Assembly (NCBI GenBank): GCA_902771155.1
Contig: CACXVS010000032.1
Location: 1-54,265 of the forward strand
Reading direction: 5' to 3'
Length of the DNA stretch: 54,265 bases
Source: an uncultured Prevotellaceae bacterium
Lineage (GTDB): Bacteria; Bacteroidota; Bacteroidia; Bacteroidales; Bacteroidaceae
Positions 45,953-53,904 of this stretch are shown here, piece by piece. The stretch's first letter is position 1. Every line of letters starts with the position of its first letter. Both the position numbers and the translations under genes were made by a program. The notes below the pieces were generated by a model. That model ran no database searches, had not been told where the DNA came from, and saw nothing but the letters and a program-made list of their open reading frames with translations.

Positions 45953-48586
45953 TTTACCATTACGGATGTAGAGGCCCTTGGTGGGATTATCCACACGCTG
46001 GCCCTGGAGGTTGTAATACACATCGTTTGATTGAACATTGAAAATTGAAGATTGAACTTCAATGCCTGTCGGGTCGTCATTGTCATCATCAACACCGCCA
46101 AAGACAGGGATTGAAATCACATTATCGCTTGCTTCGTCTGAGATGATCATTTGGCAGAATGCTTCCATTTCGGAATTGTCTCCACGAGTTCCTGATGATG
46201 CACGATAAGGGATTGGCAGGTAACAACGGTTAGCGTCCATAGATACACCATTAGCCTGTGTCACTTTGTAAAAGCCGACACCACTTGTACCATTCGACAG
46301 ATAATAGTTCACGTAGTCCACACCGTCAATCGTCTCGTTGGTGAAGATCGTCTTAGAATCTTCTGAGCCTACAAACATATTCTCATAGATAGAGGCTACC
46401 GAAGCCGTAGGAATACTATAGTCTCCTTCTCCATCAGTCATTATTAACACACCTGTATGGGCAGGTACTTTCTTTACTCGTGTCAGCCAGATTATACCAG
46501 TTCCATAGTTGTAGCCAGTAGCAGTATAGGCCTTTACACCCTGAGCTTCCATACTTGTGAAGTCAAGGTTCTTACTGGTATAATAAGGCACTTGCTTAGC
46601 GGCACTTACCTTGATGAGCTCAGCATCGCCCTCGCTACCATTGGTAGGAATGTTTGTCAGTATCGGCAGGTAACAGCGATTGGCACCAATGCTTTGACCT
46701 TCAGCCTTGGTCACCTTATAGAAGCCGACACCACTCTCTCCTTTCGAAAGATAGTAGTTAGTATAATCGCCATCAGTCGTATAGAGGGTGGTTCCGTCGA
46801 GCGTTCCCTTGAACATATTCTTATAATAGACATTAGAAGCACTCTCCGAAATAGATATTTGATAGTTTCCAGGCTCACCCATCAACAAGAAACCTGTATT
46901 GGCAGGTACCTGTTTTACTCTAGTCAACCAGATGGTGCCTGTGGCCTTATCATATCCTGTTGCCACATAGGCCTTCAAGTTAGGCATATCTGAGAAATCC
47001 AGATTATTTGCACTATAATAAGGCACGTGCTTGGCATCACTGATACTAATCTTTTCCATAGTTGCTTTTTCTGTTCTATACACAGGATACCTCTTTGTAA
47101 CAACATTACCATAGAAATCAGAAACCTGATAGATAATCTCACTTTCGCCCAAAGGAAGGCTGAGCTGTGCCACTTTCTCATAACCTTCATATAAATGCGA
47201 CTCTAATACAGTTCCATTCTGAGCAACAGCAATATACTTCATGTAGGCTGGAACTATGGACTCATCTGTCAATGAAGTCATGATAAGGGTTGTTTCTAGA
47301 TCACCGTTAATAATCATTTCCGGCCACAATTGGCTTATGCCTAACTGGTTACTAAAAATAAGGATTGGTTCAACAGCGTTCCAAGCGATATTGCCTCCCC
47401 GTTGAGCAGTATAGCGATCTGAGATTCCATCAAGATAAGCATTTGTCCGATTAATGAGATTAGGGGCTTTTGTAGTTTTATAAGGTGTCAATACATCATT
47501 GACCACACTCTCAAGAGTTGAAAGATCCATGCCATTATTAACCGCATCTAATATTTCTTCAGATACCTCCACAGACATCTCAGAACCATCGGCTTCTATG
47601 TTCAATGTCGGGGTTTCATTCACCAAAGACACAGATTTAAAACTGACATAAGATATGTTGGGAATTATTGAACGAATAGCTTTTGCAATACCACCTACAG
47701 TACTATCGTAATCAGTAAATCTCCATGCCAAGTCAACATTTTCGAGTTGAAGTATCTGTTTGTAGTTAAGAGGAATAAAAGCTACACACATGATATCTGC
47801 AGAAGTTACATATTGATTCCCATCTTCACTCGTAACACGAAGAGATAACTTCTGCGCTATTTCGCGTTGGATATTAGTATAATAAAAATCCTCAAGAATC
47901 TTATTTGACCCCCTATAGATACGCGTAACAGTACCCGTCTTTAATTGTTGTGCAAGTTGGGTGAAGCTGTTCAATATATTCGAATCATCATCCTGACCGG
48001 TATTGGCATCCCAAATATTGTTTGTATAGTCAGAATATAACTTATCTATTCCATCAAGTCCTAAAGTAACCTTTGCCTCAAAACCTTCAGAGTAAATTGT
48101 ACCATTGAATTCAAAACCACCTTCAACGAAGGCAATATCGCTTAGCTCTACAGGAAACACCTCACCTAAGGAATTGACTAATTCAAATTTACATTTGGTT
48201 AAATCAAGATTATCGGCATCTAATGAGAAATGAAGCTTACCAGCATTACCTACAGAGTTGGTAAGATAGCCATTAGGATTTACTTTGTAAGTTCCACCAT
48301 CTGTTGGGAAAGTTTGCAGACCACTGAGGTTCTTACCTACGCAAGTAGCGAGGCAAAAGGAGGTGAAACCAGGACGGGTTAAAGAACCTAAAACATTATC
48401 CTCAGTCCCTTGCACCCAAACATTTTTAATTATCATATTATCACCATCATCGCCCCTCGTGATTGTAGAATTATCATCCCCAATTGCAGTCCTTTCACGG
48501 ACTAGTGATTTATTAACATCCTGCGCATTAGCACAAATACTGGCTAACATCCAAAATGCTGTAAACACAACAAATAGTTTCTTCAT
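45935..48586 (-). CDS. large secreted protein with two tandem copies of a C-terminal beta module
   Basis: This 883-residue protein has a signal peptide (MKKLFVVFTAFWMLASICANAQ). Residues about 25-540 are of unknown family, rich in beta strands. Two modules of about 120 residues follow, each with PYY(S/T)xxNLDF, ATGY, IWLTRVK(Q/K)VPA, a GYxxI strand, NYYLS(K/N)G and GVGFYKV...NRCYLPI. The end (DVYYNLQGQRVDNPTKGLYI...KKVVIK) resembles type IX secretion tails and is shared with the two BspA genes downstream. Codons for IFNVQS in the linker derive from a 20-base repeat also found at 949-968. The start at 48586 lies after a consensus promoter; the longer frame to 48727 is rejected. Confidence 0.8.
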   Translation of the reverse strand: MKKLFVVFTAFWMLASICANAQDVNKSLVRERTAIGDDNSTITRGDDGDNMIIKNVWVQGTEDNVLGSLTRPGFTSFCLATCVGKNLSGLQTFPTDGGTYKVNPNGYLTNSVGNAGKLHFSLDADNLDLTKCKFELVNSLGEVFPVELSDIAFVEGGFEFNGTIYSEGFEAKVTLGLDGIDKLYSDYTNNIWDANTGQDDDSNILNSFTQLAQQLKTGTVTRIYRGSNKILEDFYYTNIQREIAQKLSLRVTSEDGNQYVTSADIMCVAFIPLNYKQILQLENVDLAWRFTDYDSTVGGIAKAIRSIIPNISYVSFKSVSLVNETPTLNIEADGSEMSVEVSEEILDAVNNGMDLSTLESVVNDVLTPYKTTKAPNLINRTNAYLDGISDRYTAQRGGNIAWNAVEPILIFSNQLGISQLWPEMIINGDLETTLIMTSLTDESIVPAYMKYIAVAQNGTVLESHLYEGYEKVAQLSLPLGESEIIYQVSDFYGNVVTKRYPVYRTEKATMEKISISDAKHVPYYSANNLDFSDMPNLKAYVATGYDKATGTIWLTRVKQVPANTGFLLMGEPGNYQISISESASNVYYKNMFKGTLDGTTLYTTDGDYTNYYLSKGESGVGFYKVTKAEGQSIGANRCYLPILTNIPTNGSEGDAELIKVSAAKQVPYYTSKNLDFTSMEAQGVKAYTATGYNYGTGIIWLTRVKKVPAHTGVLIMTDGEGDYSIPTASVASIYENMFVGSEDSKTIFTNETIDGVDYVNYYLSNGTSGVGFYKVTQANGVSMDANRCYLPIPYRASSGTRGDNSEMEAFCQMIISDEASDNVISIPVFGGVDDDNDDPTGIEVQSSIFNVQSNDVYYNLQGQRVDNPTKGLYIRNGKKVVIK

Positions 48587-48621
48587 TATTTTGAATTGTT
48601 TTAAGTTAATATAATTGCTTG

Positions 48622-48654
48622 CAAAGGTAAGAAAAAAAAGCGTTTCGTTCCAAA
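48622..48654 (-). promoter_or_regulatory. promoter of the 45.9-kb secreted-protein gene
   Basis: On the minus strand TTTG (48651-48654), a 21-base spacer and TACCTTTG (48622-48629) precede the ATG at 48586. It fixes the start within the over-long open frame. Confidence 0.85.
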
Positions 48655-48723
48655 TAATTCTCCACTTTTTTTGATAAGCTGTCTGGAATTGCGGATCCAA
48701 CAAGTGGATGAATGGCGGTACCA

Positions 48724-49071
48724 TCATAAAGAAGCCATCTTTTTCAGTTCATTCATGATAGCTCGGTTAATGAAATCGTTGATGGTCGTGCCCGTATTCG
48801 CCACAAAAGCAGCCACACGGGAATGAAGTTCAGACGACATTCGCAGATTCAACTTTCCGCTATAGGGCTTTGCAGGCTCTACACCGTAAGCCCTACAACC
48901 TTCAATATAACTGTCAATGCCATCCTCGAAATCCTTACGCAGTTCGTCGAGAGTCTGACCTTCATACAAAATCAAATCCTTGCTCATACCCTGAACCTTA
49001 CCAAACAAGCAATTGTCTTTTTTGCTGTATTCTACGCTACCCTTGTAGCCTTTATACTCCAGATAGTCCAT
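48724..49071 (-). CDS. hicB: HicB family antitoxin
   Basis: This 115-residue protein has an N-terminal partial RNase H-like fold (EYKGYKGSVEYSKKDNCLFGKVQG, LYEGQTLDELRKDFEDGIDSYIE), which neutralises HicA. Its C-terminal ribbon-helix-helix DNA-binding segment is GKLNLRMSSELHSRVAAFVANTGTTINDFINRAI. It looks intact. A strong GGAGG Shine-Dalgarno (rare in this group) overlaps the hicA stop 10 bases upstream. The palindrome in the shared promoter (49259-49274) is its probable operator. Confidence 0.9.
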   Translation of the reverse strand: MDYLEYKGYKGSVEYSKKDNCLFGKVQGMSKDLILYEGQTLDELRKDFEDGIDSYIEGCRAYGVEPAKPYSGKLNLRMSSELHSRVAAFVANTGTTINDFINRAIMNELKKMASL

Positions 49072-49081
49072 ACAAATCCTC

Positions 49082-49234
49082 CTATTTTAATAAACTTTTA
49101 TTCTTCAAATGTTGATAGATCGTTTTTACCATCCACTCCTTCATGATACTTCCTGGATGTGGCCGATGTATGTCAATAAATGCACCCGTCGTTTCGTTCT
49201 TAAATCGTTCAACTAATTTGTCTTTCGAACCCAT
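49082..49234 (-). pseudogene. hicA: HicA toxin remnant with internal deletion
   Basis: This 50-residue frame starts MGSKDKLVERFKNE and ends TGAFIDIHRPHPGSIMKEW...YQHLKNKSLLK. Both ends match the HicA-like toxins that accompany this HicB type, which are about 85-90 residues. The 35-40 residues normally between them are missing, in frame. These include the GK/RTSGSR region. The RNA-binding/cleavage core is therefore probably lost while transcription, start, stop and hicB coupling remain. The frame is too short for usual ORF cut-offs. Confidence 0.7.
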
Positions 49235-49253
49235 ATAATTATCTCTTTGGGTG

Positions 49254-49285
49254 CAAAGGTACTAAATTTAGTACTAATATCCAAA
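49254..49285 (-). promoter_or_regulatory. consensus promoter of hicAB
   Basis: On the minus strand TTTG (49282-49285), a 20-base spacer and TACCTTTG (49254-49261) precede the hicA ATG at 49234. Confidence 0.88.
49259..49274. promoter_or_regulatory. 16-base perfect palindrome, probable HicB operator
   Basis: GTACTAAATTTAGTAC is a perfect palindrome placed between the -33 and -7 boxes and touching the -7 box. A ribbon-helix-helix HicB dimer bound here would block RNA polymerase. This gives the usual autorepression of a toxin-antitoxin operon; binding by HicB is an inference. Confidence 0.75.
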
Positions 49286-49331
49286 TGTTATAGCTAGAAT
49301 TTTAGAGAATATGAAAAAAAGACATATCGGT

Positions 49332-49440
49332 AATTGTCAGAAAGTTGATGTGAGTGCGTACTCAAACAAAAAATATCCCTGAACCTTTTCGGGCCCAGGG
49401 AAATATTGTTAAAGGTATAAAGCTCACTTGATTATCACCT
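49332..49440. repeat. 3'-flank repeat, copy without the stop-duplicating element
   Basis: It closely matches 45767-45877, including the terminator hairpin (49372-49407). Here the stop-codon segment (CTCACTTGATTATCACC) continues straight into the coding region. It serves as the empty-site counterpart of 45859-45952. Confidence 0.85.
49372..49407 (-). terminator. terminator of the 49.4-kb BspA gene
   Basis: ATCCCTG pairs with CAGGGA plus A/T extension. The hairpin is followed on the minus strand by TTTTTTGTTTG. Confidence 0.85.
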
Positions 49441-51547
49441 TTTTACCATTACGGATAAAGAGGCCCTTACTCGGATTATCCACACGCTGACCTTGGAGGT
49501 TGTAATACACATCCGGCTCACCTACCCTCTGCTGAACCTCGCTGATGCCTGTCGTGCCGTCCTCATCGTCGTCGAAGTCCATGCCGATAAAGCCACGAGT
49601 ACCGCTCACCGTATTCTTCAGCAAGGGCAGATAGGCACGATTGGCTTTGATTTCCACACTTCCATTCACTTTGTAGAAGCCCACACCACTCGCACCGTTA
49701 GAGAGATAGTAGTTCGTGTATTCTCCATCCGTCTCATTGATGGTGATTGCCTTCACAGTGCCCACCATAAGGTTTGCATAATAAGCTGTCGTGCTCTTAT
49801 GAGGCACCCTATACTCGCCCTCATCGCCAATCAGCAATATACCTTCACCTGCAGGCACCTCTTTCACTCGAGTCAGCCAGATAGTTCCTTTAGTTCTGTG
49901 ATAACCCGTAGCTGTATAAGCTTTCAATCCCTCAACATTGGAGAAATCAAGATCATAAGCACTACACCAAGTCGTCTGCATAGCACTGGTAATCTTAATC
50001 ACATCCTCTGCAGTCTCCTCTTCATCTTCTATCGCCACGATTTCCTTGAATTCATTCCAAGGCTCTGTTGCTTTATAGGCCTCTACTGACCCTGCAGGTA
50101 CATGAAGGACAAGATATTGAGTATAGTTTTTGCTGATTTCCTCATCCTCATCGAACGCTTTATCAGCGTAAGGGACATCTTTTGCATAACAAAACACATC
50201 AGTAAGTTGTCCAAAACAACCAAAAGCACAATAACCGATGGATTTTACACCACTTCCAATAGATAATGTATTTGCATGACAATCAAAAAATGCACGGGGT
50301 TCGATTGAGGTAACGCTATTTGGAATAACAATAGAAGATAATTTGTAACATTGATAGAAGGCCCATCCACCTATGGAAGTCACACCATCGAGGATAGTCG
50401 CAGAAGTTAAGTTTTCGCATCTACTGAAAGCATGCTCTCCGATAGAGGTCACGCTGCCTGGAATGGAGATGGAAGTCAGGCCGCTGCATTCATAGAAAGC
50501 CATAGAACCGATAGAGGTCACGCTGTTGGGGATCGTTGTGTTTTTACAACCATATACCAGCGTGTTAGATTCTGTTTCAATAATAGCATTACAGTTATCG
50601 CGTGAATCGTATTTTGTATTACCATTCTCCACCTCTATAGAGGTAAGACCACTACAACCTTGAAAAGCCCCTGTGTAAATAGAATTCACACTATTTGGAA
50701 TGTTTATGGAAGTCAGGTTACTGCAACCAAAGAAAGCAGAATCATCAATAGAGGTTACGCTATTAGGGATGATGATGGAGGTCAGGCCAGTACAACCTGC
50801 AAAAGCGTCAATGCCGATTGATGTCACACTATTTGGAATTATAGAGTTTTTGCATCCAACAATCAAGGTATTAGTGACTGTTTCTATAATTGCATTGCAG
50901 TTGTCACGGGAATCGTATTTTGTATTACCATCCTCCACCTCTATAGATGTAAGACCACTACAACCCACGAAAGCCCTATCACCGATGGAGGTCACGCTAT
51001 TGGGGATAGTGATTGAGGTCAGGCCACTGCAATCAAGGAAAGCCCATTGTTCAATTAAGGTTACGCTATTGGGGATGGTGATGGAGGTCAGGCCACTGCA
51101 ATCTTCGAAAGCACCAGAACCTATGGAAGTCACGCTGATACCGATGGTGACGGAGGTTAGGGCACTGCAATACTGGAAAGCATAACTGCCTATGGAAGTT
51201 ACGCTGTTGGGGATGGTGATGGAGGTCAGGCCTCTACAACCCCAGAAAGCAGAAGAACCTATGGAAGTCACGCTGTTGGGGATGGTGATAGAGGTCAGGC
51301 CACTACAACCACGGAAAGCATCATATCCTATAGAGGTCACATTGTAAGTTACATCCTCGTATGTGACAGACTCTGGGATTACTATATCACCAGAATAACT
51401 ACCCCAATAACGTGATGACGTAACTTCAGCCGTATTAATACCATCACTTGAATTGAGATTGTAATACAGGCCATCAATCTCCACGGGATCAGAACTTGCC
51501 AGCAACGGCAGGAAGGCCAAAAGGAATAGTGTAAAAAGTTTCTTCAT
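49424..51547 (-). CDS. BspA-family leucine-rich repeat surface protein
   Basis: This 707-residue protein has a signal peptide (MKKLFTLFLLAFLPLLASS). Residues about 55-470 hold roughly 14 LRR_5 units of 23 residues ([22 protein letters not shown]), interrupted by two copies of a GNTKYDSRDNCNAIIET insert. Then come the 120-residue module (TTWCSAYDLDFSNVEGLKAYTATGYH, IWLTRVKEVPAGEGIL, GVGFYKV) and the tail VYYNLQGQRVDNPSKGLFI. BspA-type proteins bind host or bacterial partners at the cell surface, and the tail suggests type IX export. The DNA for the LRR units is itself highly repetitive. The module is almost identical to that of the next gene. Confidence 0.9.
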   Translation of the reverse strand: MKKLFTLFLLAFLPLLASSDPVEIDGLYYNLNSSDGINTAEVTSSRYWGSYSGDIVIPESVTYEDVTYNVTSIGYDAFRGCSGLTSITIPNSVTSIGSSAFWGCRGLTSITIPNSVTSIGSYAFQYCSALTSVTIGISVTSIGSGAFEDCSGLTSITIPNSVTLIEQWAFLDCSGLTSITIPNSVTSIGDRAFVGCSGLTSIEVEDGNTKYDSRDNCNAIIETVTNTLIVGCKNSIIPNSVTSIGIDAFAGCTGLTSIIIPNSVTSIDDSAFFGCSNLTSINIPNSVNSIYTGAFQGCSGLTSIEVENGNTKYDSRDNCNAIIETESNTLVYGCKNTTIPNSVTSIGSMAFYECSGLTSISIPGSVTSIGEHAFSRCENLTSATILDGVTSIGGWAFYQCYKLSSIVIPNSVTSIEPRAFFDCHANTLSIGSGVKSIGYCAFGCFGQLTDVFCYAKDVPYADKAFDEDEEISKNYTQYLVLHVPAGSVEAYKATEPWNEFKEIVAIEDEEETAEDVIKITSAMQTTWCSAYDLDFSNVEGLKAYTATGYHRTKGTIWLTRVKEVPAGEGILLIGDEGEYRVPHKSTTAYYANLMVGTVKAITINETDGEYTNYYLSNGASGVGFYKVNGSVEIKANRAYLPLLKNTVSGTRGFIGMDFDDDEDGTTGISEVQQRVGEPDVYYNLQGQRVDNPSKGLFIRNGKKVIIK

Positions 51548-51581
51548 TGTTTTATTGTTTTAAGTTTTTAGAATCTAATGA

Positions 51582-51589
51582 CAAAGATA
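51582..51589 (-). promoter_or_regulatory. -7 box of the 49.4-kb BspA gene
   Basis: TATCTTTG on the minus strand, 35 bases before the ATG at 51547. No TTTG -33 box is seen at the usual spacing. Confidence 0.55.
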
Positions 51590-51593
51590 ACAA

Positions 51594-51626
51594 ATATTCC
51601 CGAAACGACCAAGCATTTCGGGATAT
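51594..51626 (-). terminator. terminator of the 51.7-kb BspA gene
   Basis: ATATTCCCGAAA pairs with TTTCGGGATAT around a 10-base loop, with one bulge. It lies just upstream of the next promoter. Confidence 0.75.
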
Positions 51627-51647
51627 TTTATTTTAATTACGTAACTA

Positions 51648-51740
51648 CTACTTAATCATAATCTTGAGCTACGCTCTAACTTGTTCACGCTCGATAAAGC
51701 ATAAGCAAGCTCTGCTTCATGCTCACTTTATCACGACCTT
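51648..51740 (-). repeat. stop-codon-duplicating element at the 51.7-kb gene, diverged copy
   Basis: The stop segment 51722-51740 has an imperfect copy at 51648-51665, again 75 bases downstream. In between are a hairpin (AAGCA/TGCTT around GAGCT) and a core (51663-51696) matching the 45.9-kb element at 24 of 34 positions. Differences are mostly transitions, as in an old copy. Confidence 0.65.
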
Positions 51741-53904
51741 ACGGCCATTCTTGATGTAGAGGCCCTTTGTAGGATTGTCCACTCGTTGGCCTTGGAGGTT
51801 GTAATACACATCTGGCTCGCCTACCCTCTGCTGAGCCTCGCTGATGCCTGTCGTGCCGTTCTCATCGTCGTCGAAGTCCATGCCGATAAAGCCACGAGTA
51901 CCGCTCACCGTATTCTTCAGCAAGGGTAGATAGGCACGATTGGCTTTGATTTCCACACTTCCATTCACTTTGTAGAAGCCCACACCACTCGCACCGTTAG
52001 AGAGATAATAGTTCGTGTATTCTCCATCAGTCTCGTTGATGGTGATGGCCTTCACTGTACCCACCATTAAGTTGGCGTAATAAGCCGTCGTACTCTTATG
52101 AGGCACCTTATACTCACCCTCATCGCCAATCAATAAGATACCCTCACCTGCAGGAACCTCTTTTACTCGAGTCAGCCAGATAGTTCCTTTAGTTCTGTGA
52201 TAACCAGAAGCAATATAAGCCTTCAGACCCTCAACATTCGTAAAGTCCAGATCATATGCACTACACCAGGTCGTCTGCTTTGCACTGGAAATCTTGATCA
52301 CATCCTCATCAGCCTGAACAGTAAATGTACCAGTAATGGTGACATCTTCTGATGGCATTTTAGAGGGTATAGTGCTCCAACCAGAGAAGTCATAACCATC
52401 CTTTGTAGGAGCAGGTTCGGGTGTGATTGAAGAACCTTCAGCCACCTGATAGGTTTTATACACCTCGCCGTCCACCATATAAGTCAGGGTGTATTTTGCA
52501 GCAATCGTGTAATCTCCTTCCTGGGCAAATAGGAATTCCTTCCATTGGTCAGCTGCTTGATAATCTGTCAGATGTCCCTTCGGAACATAGAGCTTACACT
52601 CCCACTTATTGATGTCATCGAGTGCCTGATTGCCACATGTAGGAGGTGTTATAGCCCTACTGGTTATCTCAGTAACGGCCGTACAGTCAGAGAAAGCCTC
52701 TTGTCCGATGGTTTTCACTTCTGATCCGAACGTAAAGAACTTCAAACTGGAGCAACCAGAGAAAGCCCAATTACCAATACTGGTTACACCGTCACCGATT
52801 ATCACACGCTGAAGATTTGTACAACCATAGAACTCATTCTCAGATATCTCAGTCTCCTTATCTGCAATTTTTACGGCTCGCAAAGTAGTATTGCGATAGA
52901 AAGGAGAGTAGCCATAACTTTGGGAAGTATTATAATTGATATTTCTACCGATATAGACAGAATCCAAAGGACAATAAGAGAATAGAGGATTGCTACCATT
53001 AGAACCTAATTTCAATTCTTCTTGGCTATCAGCTATTATAACCTTTATTAGACCTGTACATTTTTCAAACACATTATCCTTAATTTCCGTCACAGCCTGG
53101 GGGATTTCGATAGATGGCAATTCATTACAACCACTAAAGGCATATTGATTAATGACCTTAACATTTTTACCAATCACTAATTCTTTTAAAGCAGAACAGC
53201 CAAAAAAAGTATATTAATTTATCACTTCGTCTAAATTCGGAATTGTTACCGATTCTAATGATGAGCAGCCTTGGAAAGCATAACTACCTATCGAAGAGAC
53301 TTTCGACCCTATTGTTAAACTCTTCATATTGGAACAATTGGTAAAGGCATACTTCCCAAGTTCACCATCATTATCAATTGTCAGACTCTCTATATATTTA
53401 TTCCCGTTTCCAATATAGGGTTGGATAGACTTTACTGACATAGTAACACCTTTATAAGTAACGGTTGATGCTATTTTTGTATCTTTAGCACTCTCATTAT
53501 ATACGCAGTCAATCGCATCGCATGTTTTGTCAGAAAGGCTTACTGGTACATATCTAATACCATCGACATCAAAATACGAACTTAAGAAAGGATATACGAC
53601 CTTATTAGAGAAAGAATATTCATCATTAGCTACATAATTGATTGATCCCTGAGCATATTCCGCACCAAAGGGAGGTGTATTTGTCAACCAAATAGTTTTT
53701 TTCAGACTTGAAGGTTTACCAAATGCATCTTGGCTTATTTGGGTCACGCCACTGCCTATTACAGCAGAAACTAAGCCACAATCATAGAAAGCACAAGAAC
53801 CTATCGAAGTCACACTATTTGGAATAGTCACAGATGAAAGTCCACTGCAATTATAAAATGCATAATCTTTAATTGAGGTTACGTCATCCGGAATAATTAA
53901 ATTC
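51723..53904 (-). pseudogene. BspA-family leucine-rich repeat protein, interrupted by in-frame TAA
   Basis: A single frame runs from 53904 to 51723 with one TAA at 53214-53216. LRR similarity continues across it (SVTIPNLDEVIN, stop, YTFFGCSALKELVIG). In order the frame encodes LRR_5 units, a diverged middle (FPYLSSYFDVDGIRYVPV-like), more LRR units, an InlB-type B-repeat (YTLTYMVDGEVYKTYQVAEG to FTV), the 120-residue module and the YNLQGQRVDNPTKGLYI tail. A 484-residue piece could start at 53177 but would lack a signal peptide. Upstream of 53904 the frame is lost at a doubtful assembly junction. The gene is a close paralogue of the one at 49424. Confidence 0.8.
53806..53904. repeat. 99-base exact direct repeat, internal copy
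   Basis: It is identical base for base to 54167-54265, with a mismatch immediately before (53805 against 54166). The second copy ends exactly at the window end. The length and position are those of an assembler k-mer overlap at a repeat. Confidence 0.9.

Noticed and set aside
48587..48727. N-terminal extension of the 45.9-kb gene
   Set aside because: It covers the promoter boxes at 48622-48654 and precedes a proper signal peptide starting at 48586.
50230..51350. Regular repeat array considered as CRISPR or satellite
   Set aside because: The period is 69 bases, the frame is open, and every unit encodes a 23-residue LRR; this is protein repeat DNA.
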